Source: an uncultured Verrucomicrobiota bacterium
GTDB lineage: Bacteria > Verrucomicrobiota > Kiritimatiellia > RFP12 > UBA1067
Direction: 5' to 3'
Length of the DNA stretch: 12,571 bases
Assembly (NCBI GenBank): GCA_946615275.1
Contig: CAMOHV010000012.1
Span: 1-12,571 of the forward strand
Below the pieces are notes generated by a model. That model saw nothing but the letters and a program-made list of their open reading frames with translations, was not told the DNA's origin and made no database searches. Position 1 is the stretch's first letter. Each line of letters begins with the position of its first letter. A program made the translations under genes and the position numbers. Shown piece after piece: positions 1-7,039 of the stretch.

Positions 1-1
1 C

Positions 2-652
2 CTTGGCGATACGCAGTCGCACGGCAAGGGCACAGTGCAGACCGTCTATCCGATGGGCGCCGAGATATTCGGCTCCATGAAGGTGACGACCGCCCGCTTC
101 TACCGCATCAACGGCTCGTCCACGCAGGAGAAGGGCGTCGCCTCCGACATACGCCTGCCGTCCACGCTCGACGGGCTCGACACCGGCGAGAGCTCGCTCC
201 CCAACGCGCTCCCCTGGTCGCGCATAGAGCCGGCGAGCTACAACCCCGTCTGGGACATGCAGAAGTACATCCCCGCGCTGTCGTCGCTGTCGTCGGGCCG
301 CCTCGCCGACTCCGCCCGCTACCAGCGCCACATGCATGCGGTCGAGCTCTTCCGCGAGTCAAACGCGCGCAAGTCCGTGCCGCTCGAGCGAGAGGCGCGC
401 CTGAAGCTGATGCGCGAGGAGCGCGAGATGCGCAAGCTCGACGACGCAGAGGCGCTCGAAGACGACGAGTCCGCCGAGGAGACCGCCCTCGCCTCTTCGG
501 AGGAGGGGAAGGACGCGAAGGACGACATAGTCCTGCAGGAGGCGTTCAACATCCTCGCCGATCTCGTCCGGCTCTCCGACGGCGCGGAGACCCCGCGCCC
601 GCGGCCAGAGCGCATGCGCTTCCCGGCATGGCTCCGCGCGCTAGGCGAGTGA
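2..652 (+). CDS. prc: Tail-specific (C-terminal processing) protease Prc/Tsp, S41 family, 3' part
   Basis: This is the C-terminal part of a periplasmic S41 serine protease of the Prc/Tsp type. In E. coli such an enzyme trims or degrades envelope proteins, including peptidoglycan hydrolases. The open frame enters from the left edge at base 2, so the true start lies outside the window. The first residues contain HGKGTVQ, the segment that holds the catalytic Lys of the Ser-Lys dyad; the Ser would lie upstream. Next comes KVTTARFYRINGSSTQEKGV, very like the E. coli sequence after the active site, then the NALPW segment and the helical C-terminal extension typical of Prc (DUF3340-like). That extension ends in a segment resembling the Prc C-terminus (EAFNILADLVRL). 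A very acidic, low-complexity stretch (about bases 442-525) interrupts it. dapF follows after 24 bases and could be cotranscribed. The family call is firm; the symbol is by resemblance. Confidence 0.9.
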   Translation, partial: LGDTQSHGKGTVQTVYPMGAEIFGSMKVTTARFYRINGSSTQEKGVASDIRLPSTLDGLDTGESSLPNALPWSRIEPASYNPVWDMQKYIPALSSLSSGRLADSARYQRHMHAVELFRESNARKSVPLEREARLKLMREEREMRKLDDAEALEDDESAEETALASSEEGKDAKDDIVLQEAFNILADLVRLSDGAETPRPRPERMRFPAWLRALGE

Positions 653-676
653 ACGGCAAACCCGGAGGTCAAAGGC

Positions 677-1507
677 ATGAACAAGATCAGATTCACGAAG
701 ATGCACGGCGCCGGAAACGACTTCATTCTCGTGGACGACCGCGCCGGAACGTTCCCGGCCCACGACCACCTTCGCCTCGCCGCCCTCGCCGCCCCGCGGA
801 CCGGCATCGCCTGCGAAGGCGTGATACTCGTGCAGAATTCCGATCACGCCGACTTCAAGATGCTCTTCTTCAACCCCGACGGCACGGAGGCCGACCTCTG
901 CGGCAACGGCGCCAGGTGCGTCGCCGCCTTCGCGCGGGAGATAGGGGTCGCGAAGTGCTCTATGACGTTCGAGACGCGCGCCGGGCTCGTCGACGCCGAG
1001 GTTGTCTCGGACGGCCATGTGAAGGTGTGGATGCCCGAGCCGAAGAGCCGCAGATACGATCTCAACGTGTCCGGCCGCTCCGGGGACTTCATCGTCGCGG
1101 GAGTGCCGCACTTCATTGTGCCCGTGGACAACGTGGCCTCCATCGACGTCGCCGCCGAGGGGCGCGTTCTTCGCCTTGCGGACGTCTTCGCGCCGGAGGG
1201 CGCGAACGTCGATTTCGTGAAGTACATCCCGCCGAACCGCGCCGTCATGCGCACCTACGAGCGCGGCGTGGAGGCGGAGTCCGGCGCGTGCGGCACGGGC
1301 GCGGTGGCCGCGGCCATCGTCGGCGTTGAGCGCAAGGGCATGTCTCTTCCGATGCGCATACGCACGGCGCAGGGGTTCGACCTCGTTGTGGACGGCGACT
1401 GGCGGCGTTCTAAGTCCACGGGCTTCACGCTCTCGGGCCCGGTGAAGAAGGTCTTCGACGGCGAGATCGACCTCGACTCCCTCGACGTCTCCACCGAGAT
1501 GGAATGA
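677..1507 (+). CDS. dapF: Diaminopimelate epimerase DapF
   Basis: Cofactor-independent racemase that converts LL-diaminopimelate to meso-diaminopimelate in the cytoplasm, for lysine and peptidoglycan synthesis. The protein has 276 residues, the usual size. It starts with MHGAGNDF (residues 9-16), the substrate-binding N-terminal signature. Both catalytic cysteines are visible: Cys75 in LCGNGARC and Cys205 in SGACGTGA, each in its expected half of the pseudo-symmetric fold. GVPHF (142-146), GANVDF (175-180) and ERGVEAE (195-201) are further family motifs. The ATG at 677 is supported by a GGAGG Shine-Dalgarno at 664-668 with 8 bases spacing and by the conserved N-terminus. It lies 24 bases after the protease gene, probably in the same transcript. 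Its stop is three bases from the stop of the opposing phosphatase-like gene, leaving no room for a terminator between them. Residues 43-49 (GIACEGV) differ slightly from the common GIGADG form. Confidence 0.97.
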   Translation: MNKIRFTKMHGAGNDFILVDDRAGTFPAHDHLRLAALAAPRTGIACEGVILVQNSDHADFKMLFFNPDGTEADLCGNGARCVAAFAREIGVAKCSMTFETRAGLVDAEVVSDGHVKVWMPEPKSRRYDLNVSGRSGDFIVAGVPHFIVPVDNVASIDVAAEGRVLRLADVFAPEGANVDFVKYIPPNRAVMRTYERGVEAESGACGTGAVAAAIVGVERKGMSLPMRIRTAQGFDLVVDGDWRRSKSTGFTLSGPVKKVFDGEIDLDSLDVSTEME

Positions 1508-1510
1508 TGT

Positions 1511-2767
1511 CTAGGCGAAGATCGTCGAGGCGATCTCCTTTATGGTGCCGCCGCGTACTTTGCGGGCGGTCGAGGCCCATGCGATAGTGGAGGTGCGGCC
1601 GTGGCTCCCCTTGACGCGCGTCCAGTCCTGGCAGGTGCCGGGAGGGAAATAGCGCCCGAAGAAGAGTTCGCAGGGGTCGTAGCCGGGCTTGTTGTGTATG
1701 TCGATGTGCGTGGCGTAGTCAGGGGCCTCGCGCCGATCTGTCCACCATGGGTATGCGCACCAAGAGCCTTTCTTCGCGAGGAGGAGAAGCTCGCCTCCAG
1801 ACGGATGCGCCCACGGCTGGTCGGCGCGCATGGAGATGGATTCGTATCCATCGGTCTCCTGCAGGACGCGCATCGCCTTGGCCGCGATGTCGGGATCGCC
1901 GTTGCGCACGAACACGTGGGCGATCTCGTGGTCGCACATCGCGAAGGCGGCGGACGTGTTGAAGTCTGGGTATGTGCGCGTGCCCACGGGGCGCACTTTG
2001 AATAGCCCTGCGCGGCGTAGCGCGATGTTTGGAAATGCCGGGGGAAGATCGACGGGGGCGATCGAGTAGTCGCCGCAGACGGTTAGGTCGGCGTTTCGTG
2101 CGGATGCGAATTCGGCCAGTGCGGCCAGCTGCGAGAGGAACTCCTTCAGCGCGTCCAGCGACGCTCGCGAGCGGGGGCCGCCTCGCTGCGCGGCGTAGTC
2201 AAGCGTGGGGAGGTATAGAAGTGCATAGTCGGGGGCGTGGGACTCGGCCATCTTGAAGAAGTTCTCGAGTACGGCCCGGCCCACCTTCGGCGAGGCGAGT
2301 GGCCCCCAGTAGCGGTGGAGCGGAAACGTACCGCAGGCGCGGTTGAGGACGTCCCCCATTTCGGACGGCAGGGTGTAGTTTCGCATGATCATCCCGCCGC
2401 CGTGCTTGTGGATGGGAGCAGGGGACACAACGTAGTCGACTTCTTCGCCGAGCGACTGCTGCCAGAAGTACATGCCAACCTTCGCGCCGGACGCGCGCGC
2501 CTTGGCCCAGACGCGCGGGCCGTGCACCAGAGCCGAGGACTGCTCCCAGAAGAAAGGTCTCCTAAGATCCCGCGAGAAGAATCCATTCGACGTCATTCCA
2601 TGTACCTGCGGATCCGCCGCCGTTCGAAATGTGGCCTGCGCCGTGCAGGTCACGGCGGGGAAGACGGACAGCGCGGGCTTGAAGGAAAGGCCGGACGATT
2701 CGAGGGCGCCGCCACCCTCGAGCTGGTCGTATCCAAGGCCTGCGGCCATTACTATGATGTGCTTCAT
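1511..2767 (-). CDS. Alkaline phosphatase superfamily hydrolase (phosphodiesterase/nucleotide pyrophosphatase, EboC-like)
   Basis: A 418-residue protein without a signal peptide, so probably cytoplasmic. It resembles the alkaline phosphatase superfamily branch annotated as type I phosphodiesterase/nucleotide pyrophosphatase, including EboC-like proteins. Near residue 36, FPAVTCTAQATFRT followed by PQVHG aligns with the nucleophile region of that superfamily; Thr40 would be the nucleophile. Probable metal ligands are Asp189 (LDYAAQR), Asp232 (GDYSI), the CDHEIAH segment (about 277-283) and DIHNKPGYDP (about 355-364). The canonical DHG signature is replaced by GDYS and the first Asp of the superfamily is not evident, so the metal site may be unusual. 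Substrate unknown. The ATG at 2767 has a GGAG Shine-Dalgarno 8 bases upstream (2776-2779). It is transcribed divergently from the GH110-lyase fusion and converges on dapF. No other ebo-cluster gene is in the window, so a role in that pathway is not supported here. Confidence 0.82.
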   Translation of the reverse strand: MKHIIVMAAGLGYDQLEGGGALESSGLSFKPALSVFPAVTCTAQATFRTAADPQVHGMTSNGFFSRDLRRPFFWEQSSALVHGPRVWAKARASGAKVGMYFWQQSLGEEVDYVVSPAPIHKHGGGMIMRNYTLPSEMGDVLNRACGTFPLHRYWGPLASPKVGRAVLENFFKMAESHAPDYALLYLPTLDYAAQRGGPRSRASLDALKEFLSQLAALAEFASARNADLTVCGDYSIAPVDLPPAFPNIALRRAGLFKVRPVGTRTYPDFNTSAAFAMCDHEIAHVFVRNGDPDIAAKAMRVLQETDGYESISMRADQPWAHPSGGELLLLAKKGSWCAYPWWTDRREAPDYATHIDIHNKPGYDPCELFFGRYFPPGTCQDWTRVKGSHGRTSTIAWASTARKVRGGTIKEIASTIFA

Positions 2768-2788
2768 GCGGATATCTCCATGCGGAAG

Positions 2789-2797
2789 ATTATACCA
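2789..2797 (-). promoter_or_regulatory. Extended -10 promoter for the phosphatase-superfamily gene
   Basis: On the minus strand this reads TGGTATAAT, a consensus TATAAT hexamer (2794 down to 2789) with the TGN extension. Transcription would begin near 2782, leaving a leader of about 15 bases that contains the GGAG ribosome site. No convincing -35 hexamer is seen at 16-18 bases, which is common when the extended -10 is strong. The prediction is by eye. Confidence 0.65.
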
Positions 2798-2858
2798 TAT
2801 TTCCGGATTGACCGCAGGTATCGTTTGATTTCTGCATGTCTTAGGCTAAAATATGGTA
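2793..2858. repeat. 10-bp inverted repeat spanning the divergent promoters
   Basis: TACCATATTT at 2793-2802 is the exact reverse complement of AAATATGGTA at 2849-2858, with 46 bases between. Each arm overlaps the extended -10 element of one divergent promoter, so the two promoters are near mirror images (13 of 14 bases: AAATATGGTATAAT against AAATATGGTAAAAT). The repeat may be no more than two copies of the same promoter element, or it may also be a paired operator; the sequence alone does not decide. Confidence 0.6.
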
Positions 2859-2862
2859 AAAT
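2854..2862 (+). promoter_or_regulatory. Extended -10 promoter for the GH110-lyase fusion, predicted leaderless
   Basis: TGGTAAAAT lies with its hexamer end exactly 6 bases before the ATG at 2869, so the expected transcription start is the A of the ATG itself. No Shine-Dalgarno is present before this ATG. An alternative promoter, TTGATT (2825-2830), 16 bases, TAAAAT (2847-2852), would start about 10 bases before the ATG and would also leave no room for a normal ribosome site. Confidence 0.6.
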
Positions 2863-2868
2863 GTTCAC

Positions 2869-5800
2869 ATGAAAAAGCGCACATTGCCCCAAGTGTTGAT
2901 TCTGGCATCATTGGCCGCCGCCGCGCATGTCTCCTGCGCGCGCGCGGAGACGATATCGTTCGCGCCGGACGGCGCGCGCGACCGCACCGCCGAGGTGCGC
3001 GCCGCCGTCGAGCGCTCGCGGCGTGGCGGCACGCTCGAGTTCGCGAAGGGAGTATATCACTTCCACACGAACGCCGCCGCGGCGATCACGGGCTTCAGGA
3101 TTTCCAACCACGACCACATGGAAGTCCGCCCGGTATTCCTAGACCTGCGCGGGGCGAGGGGCCTGACCCTTAAAGGCGGCGGATCGACGTTCGTCTTCCA
3201 CGGCGAGGGGCTGGGGGCGCTTGTGATGGACGCCGAGGACGTCCGCTTCGAGGGCGTGAAGCTCGATTGGGCGCGCCCGTTCATCTCCGAGGCGGAGATC
3301 GTGTCGTTCGAGAAAGGCGGCACGGTGCTGCGTCTCGACGCGGCGAAGTGGCCTCACCATTTCGTGAAGGGGCGCGGTGCCGACGAGCAGCTGGTCCTTG
3401 ACGGTGACGGATGGTCGTGCCCCGCAGGCGTGGGCATGCTCTTCAAGAAGGGCACGCACGAGATAGTGGAGCGTTCGTGCGACGTGCAGACGCCGCCTTG
3501 GGTGAGGCGCATGGATGGCGGTCTCTTCCGCATGGGGCGCGACTACTCGCGCGTCGGCGCGGGTGCGAAGGTCGGCGACGTGCTGGCGCTCCGCCCGGCG
3601 GGGCGCCCGTGCCCGGCCGTGGCGCTGTGCCGCGCGAAGGACGTCGTGTTCGAGGACGTGGTGATACACACCGCGCACGGCATGGGCGTCCTCGCGCAGA
3701 TGAGCGAGAACTTCATGTGGCGCGGGACAGGCAGGGCCGAGGACCGCACGAGCGGAGTGTTCCCGCCCGAGGGGTCGGGCCGCGTCGCCACCCTTCACGC
3801 CGACGCCACGCACTTCTCGAACGTGAAGGGGAGGGTGCTCATCGAGAACTGCCTCTTCGAGACGATGATGGACGACGCGATAAACGTGCACTCCACGTGC
3901 CTGGGCGTCCAGCGCGTGGAGGGACGCACGCTCTTCTGCCGGTTCATGCATCCGCAGGCGATGGGCTTCAGGCTGTTCGCCGCAGGGGACAGTCTGCGCT
4001 TCATCAAGGGCAGGACGCTCGAGAACGGGCCGCTGGCGCGTGTGGCGTCTGTGAAGTCGGCATCGGTGCAGGACGTGGAGATCACGCTCGCGGAGGACGT
4101 GCCGCAGGGCTACGGCGCGGGAGACGCCGTGGAGAACGCAGACTTCCAGTGCGCCGCGACGTTCCGCCACAACATCGTGCGCAACAACCGCGCGAGGGGG
4201 GCGCTTTTCACGACGCCGCATCCCGTCGTGGTGGAGGGCAACCTCTTCGACAACGTGTCCGGCTCCGCAATCCTCCTGGCCGGCGACGCGCAGGGCTGGT
4301 ACGAGTCCGGCGCGTGCGAGGACGTACTCGTCCGCGGCAACACCTTCAGGAACTGCCTCACGTCCAAGTTCCAGTTCTGCGACGGCATCATATCCTCCTG
4401 GCCGATGATCCGCGAGCCGCAGAACCAGCGCCGCCACTACCACCGGAACGTCCGCATCGAGGGCAACCTCTTCGAGACGTTCGACGTTCCGCTCCTCTAC
4501 GCGCGCTCCACGGACGACCTTGTGTTCACGAACAACGTGGTGCGCCGCAACGGCGACCACCGCGGTTGGTCGCTGCGCGCGTTCGACGTTGCGGACTGCG
4601 ACCGCGCCCGCGTCGAGGGCGGCGAGACGGAATGGCGCCGCCTCGCATTCCTGCCGCCTCCGCCCCCCGGAGCGAAGACGCACCGCCACGTCGTGAACCT
4701 CGGGCGCACCGACTGGCCGGCAATCATGCCACTAAAGCTCGTCATGGAGGGCGTGGAGGGCGGAGCGTTCGCCTTCCGGATGAACGGCAAGGCGCTGGGA
4801 GAGGTGCGCGCCGCGCCGTACGAGGTCCTCGTGCCGATGAAGGCCATAAAGGGTGAGACCGAGAACGAGCTTGAGATAGACGTCCTGGAGCCTCCGGCCA
4901 GGCCCGCCTCGCGCATAGTGATGTACGGGACGTATCTCTCCGTCAAGGGGCCGCTGCTCTCCGAGTTGGATTTCTTCACGCGCTGCCTGGACGTCTCGAT
5001 CCCGGCGCTTGCGCCAATCCCGAGTCTTGTCGCCGCCGGGGACATGGCCGGCGCCCGGAAGATATTCGCCGATCATGTGCGCCGCACGCTGCGCCCCGAG
5101 TTTGTGATTGGCGACTGGCTCTCCGAGACGAATTCGGCGGCGCGGCGCAAGGCGCTCAAGGCGAAGGCCGCCCAGACCATGCGCCGCGAGATCTCCACCC
5201 TCGGCTGCACTTGGCAGTTCGAGGGCGGCAAGGTGGAATGGGAGTTCAACCCCACATTCAACGGCTACCGCGAATGGAACTACCACACCGCATACTTCGA
5301 CTGCGCCAACCCGCTCGCCGAGCTGTACCTGCATTCGCGCGACGAGGCGCTCGCCCGGTCGTGGCGCGAGCTCTTCCTCTCGTTCATATCGTACAATCCC
5401 GTGCCGATAGGAAGGGGCGCGGGCGCCACCAAGTGCTGGCGCTCGCTCGACTCCTCCTGCCGCACGCTGCAGCTCTCGCGCCAGATCCACGCCTTCATCT
5501 CGTCGCCCGTCTGCGACGACGAGCTCCTGGTGACCTTCTTCCGCAGCATGTGGGAGCATGGCAGACTGCTCAGGACAGGCCACGCCGGCGGCGGCAACTG
5601 GCTCACGAACGAGATGAGCTCCCTAGCGCGCATCTCCTTCCTCTATCCATTCTTCAAGGACGCCCCGGAATGGCGCGCCTACTCCATGGACCGTCTACAG
5701 AAGGAGCTGGAATGGCAGGTGTATCCAGATGGATTCCAGAGCGAGCTCGCCTCTGGCTACCACTGCGGCGTGATAACGCACTTCCTCTGGCTGGTGGAGA

Positions 5801-6897
5801 TGGCGGACGACTACGGCGCGACGCTTCCGCCGGAATACAGGAGCGGCGTCGAGCGCATGTTCGAGATATTCACGCACCTTTCGCGCCCGGACCTCCGCGT
5901 CCCTGGGGTGAACGACTCCGGCGACGTGAAGGCGGGGCCGCAGATGCGCAAGGCCGTGAGGTTCTTCCCGCACCGCTCCGACTTCAAGTGGTTCGCCTCC
6001 GAGCGCCGCGAGGGGCGTCCGCCCGAGTGGCTCTCCTGCGAGATGCCCTACTCCGGCTTCGCCGCGCTGCGAGACTCCTGGAACGCCGACGGAGTGTGGG
6101 CGTTCCTCGACGGCGCGCCGTTCGGCATGGCGCACCAGCACGAGGACAAGCTCAACGTGCTTCTGAGCGCCTATGGCAGAAACATGATCGTGGAGGCCGG
6201 GACATACGCCTACGACACCTCCGACATGCGCCGTTACGTGCTCTCGACGCGCTCGCACAACACGATCCGCATAGACGGACTCGACCAGAACCGCAGGAAG
6301 GGATACCGCTGGCATCGCGAGGACATCGCGAAGAAGGCCGGCCTTGTCTTCCGCACTTCGCCTGCGCGCGACTGGGCCGAGGCCGTGTACGACGAAGGCT
6401 ACGGCCCCGCGAAGATCGCCGTGAAGCACGCCCGCCGCCTCATCTTCCACAAGGCCGATTCGTCGACGCCTCCGTTCTTCGTGGTCGTGGACCGACTCAC
6501 GTCGCCGGACTCCAAACCTCATTCCTTCGAGCAGATATGGCATCTTGAGACGTGCACCTGCGAACTTCGCCCAGATTCGTTCACGGCCGACTTCTCCGGC
6601 GTTGGCCTCGCCGGCGCGTTCTCGCAGCCGGGCCTCGTGGACAAGATCGGGCAGTACAAGCCAGAGCTCCAGGGCTGGCTGCCGATCTTCAAGGAGGGGC
6701 CGCACGAGCACCGCGCCGTCCACACGCCTGCGCTCGCTGGGGAGTTCTCCGGCTCCCGGCGCATCGTGACGGTGTTCATGCCGTTCAAAGGCGGCAAGCC
6801 GCCGCTGAAGAGCGTGAAGGCGGCTTCCGATCCCGCCGCGAGAGAATACACGCTCGTCCTCGCGGACGGCTCCGAGCGCGTCTGCCAAGAGCCATGA
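2869..6897 (+). CDS. Secreted GH110-like alpha-galactosidase fused to heparinase II/III-type polysaccharide lyase
   Basis: A 1342-residue two-enzyme protein. Residues 1-26 form a signal peptide with likely cleavage at ARA/E. Residues about 30-600 are a right-handed beta-helix like GH110 exo-alpha-1,3-galactosidases: GMGVLAQ, ADATHF (Asp312) and the block IENCLFETMMDDAINVH (Asp335, Asp336) match that family. A beta-rich linker (about 620-695) follows. Residues about 697-1040 look like the alpha/alpha toroid of heparinase II/III lyases, with GGGNWLTNEM (Asn910) and ELASGYH (Tyr964, His965) as likely catalytic positions. Residues about 1060-1342 are the beta-sandwich domain with AHQHEDKLN (His1089, His1091, Asp1093), the family's metal and active-site motif, then EAGTYAYD. 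Expected activities are removal of terminal alpha-galactose and beta-elimination at a uronic acid; substrate and PL family are not assignable by eye. The frame is unbroken. There is no Shine-Dalgarno; see the leaderless promoter upstream. Confidence 0.88.
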   Translation: MKKRTLPQVLILASLAAAAHVSCARAETISFAPDGARDRTAEVRAAVERSRRGGTLEFAKGVYHFHTNAAAAITGFRISNHDHMEVRPVFLDLRGARGLTLKGGGSTFVFHGEGLGALVMDAEDVRFEGVKLDWARPFISEAEIVSFEKGGTVLRLDAAKWPHHFVKGRGADEQLVLDGDGWSCPAGVGMLFKKGTHEIVERSCDVQTPPWVRRMDGGLFRMGRDYSRVGAGAKVGDVLALRPAGRPCPAVALCRAKDVVFEDVVIHTAHGMGVLAQMSENFMWRGTGRAEDRTSGVFPPEGSGRVATLHADATHFSNVKGRVLIENCLFETMMDDAINVHSTCLGVQRVEGRTLFCRFMHPQAMGFRLFAAGDSLRFIKGRTLENGPLARVASVKSASVQDVEITLAEDVPQGYGAGDAVENADFQCAATFRHNIVRNNRARGALFTTPHPVVVEGNLFDNVSGSAILLAGDAQGWYESGACEDVLVRGNTFRNCLTSKFQFCDGIISSWPMIREPQNQRRHYHRNVRIEGNLFETFDVPLLYARSTDDLVFTNNVVRRNGDHRGWSLRAFDVADCDRARVEGGETEWRRLAFLPPPPPGAKTHRHVVNLGRTDWPAIMPLKLVMEGVEGGAFAFRMNGKALGEVRAAPYEVLVPMKAIKGETENELEIDVLEPPARPASRIVMYGTYLSVKGPLLSELDFFTRCLDVSIPALAPIPSLVAAGDMAGARKIFADHVRRTLRPEFVIGDWLSETNSAARRKALKAKAAQTMRREISTLGCTWQFEGGKVEWEFNPTFNGYREWNYHTAYFDCANPLAELYLHSRDEALARSWRELFLSFISYNPVPIGRGAGATKCWRSLDSSCRTLQLSRQIHAFISSPVCDDELLVTFFRSMWEHGRLLRTGHAGGGNWLTNEMSSLARISFLYPFFKDAPEWRAYSMDRLQKELEWQVYPDGFQSELASGYHCGVITHFLWLVEMADDYGATLPPEYRSGVERMFEIFTHLSRPDLRVPGVNDSGDVKAGPQMRKAVRFFPHRSDFKWFASERREGRPPEWLSCEMPYSGFAALRDSWNADGVWAFLDGAPFGMAHQHEDKLNVLLSAYGRNMIVEAGTYAYDTSDMRRYVLSTRSHNTIRIDGLDQNRRKGYRWHREDIAKKAGLVFRTSPARDWAEAVYDEGYGPAKIAVKHARRLIFHKADSSTPPFFVVVDRLTSPDSKPHSFEQIWHLETCTCELRPDSFTADFSGVGLAGAFSQPGLVDKIGQYKPELQGWLPIFKEGPHEHRAVHTPALAGEFSGSRRIVTVFMPFKGGKPPLKSVKAASDPAAREYTLVLADGSERVCQEP

Positions 6898-6957
6898 ACC
6901 AACTTGACTTAATTCCCCAGTGAATCTTACGCTTCGCATTTCGCTAGATAACGGGAG

Positions 6958-6991
6958 AAAAAATGCAGTTTGCGCTTATGGCATTTTTTTT
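6958..6991 (+). terminator. A-rich stem-loop with T-tract, possible bidirectional terminator
   Basis: AAAAAATGC (6958-6966) pairs perfectly with GCATTTTTT (6981-6989) around a 14-base loop, and the T run continues to eight bases (6984-6991). It lies 60 bases after the stop of the fusion gene and before the ATPase promoter, where a terminator is expected. The stem has only two G-C pairs, so it may be weak. The A and T tracts allow action in either direction. Confidence 0.5.
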
Positions 6992-7003
6992 GTCACAAAA
7001 CTA

Positions 7004-7033
7004 TTGCCATTGATGGTGGGGTTGTGATATCAT
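7004..7033 (+). promoter_or_regulatory. Promoter for the ATPase operon, predicted leaderless
   Basis: TTGCCA (7004-7009), an 18-base spacer, then TATCAT (7028-7033) with a TGA extension at 7025-7027. The hexamer ends exactly 6 bases before the ATG at 7040, the same geometry as the promoter at 2854-2862, and both are followed by CACATG. Transcription is predicted to start at the ATG. No Shine-Dalgarno precedes it. Confidence 0.6.
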
Positions 7034-7039
7034 ATACAC

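Noticed and set aside
2926..2937. Lipoprotein lipobox at HVSC in the fusion protein signal peptide
   Set aside because: His at the -3 position does not fit the lipobox; signal peptidase I cleavage at ARA/E fits better.
3139..4689. 516-codon open frame on the minus strand inside the GH110-lyase gene
   Set aside because: Its composition (His, Arg, Ala, Val-rich, no motif) is that of an antisense frame in GC-rich DNA, and the plus-strand frame has clear family motifs.
5695..6939. 414-codon open frame on the minus strand over the lyase C-terminal region
   Set aside because: Antisense shadow of the heparinase II/III region, with no recognisable motif.
6898..7039. Small gene or tRNA in the AT-rich gap
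   Set aside because: No cloverleaf or ribosome-site-supported frame was seen; the gap is explained by a terminator-like hairpin and the ATPase promoter.
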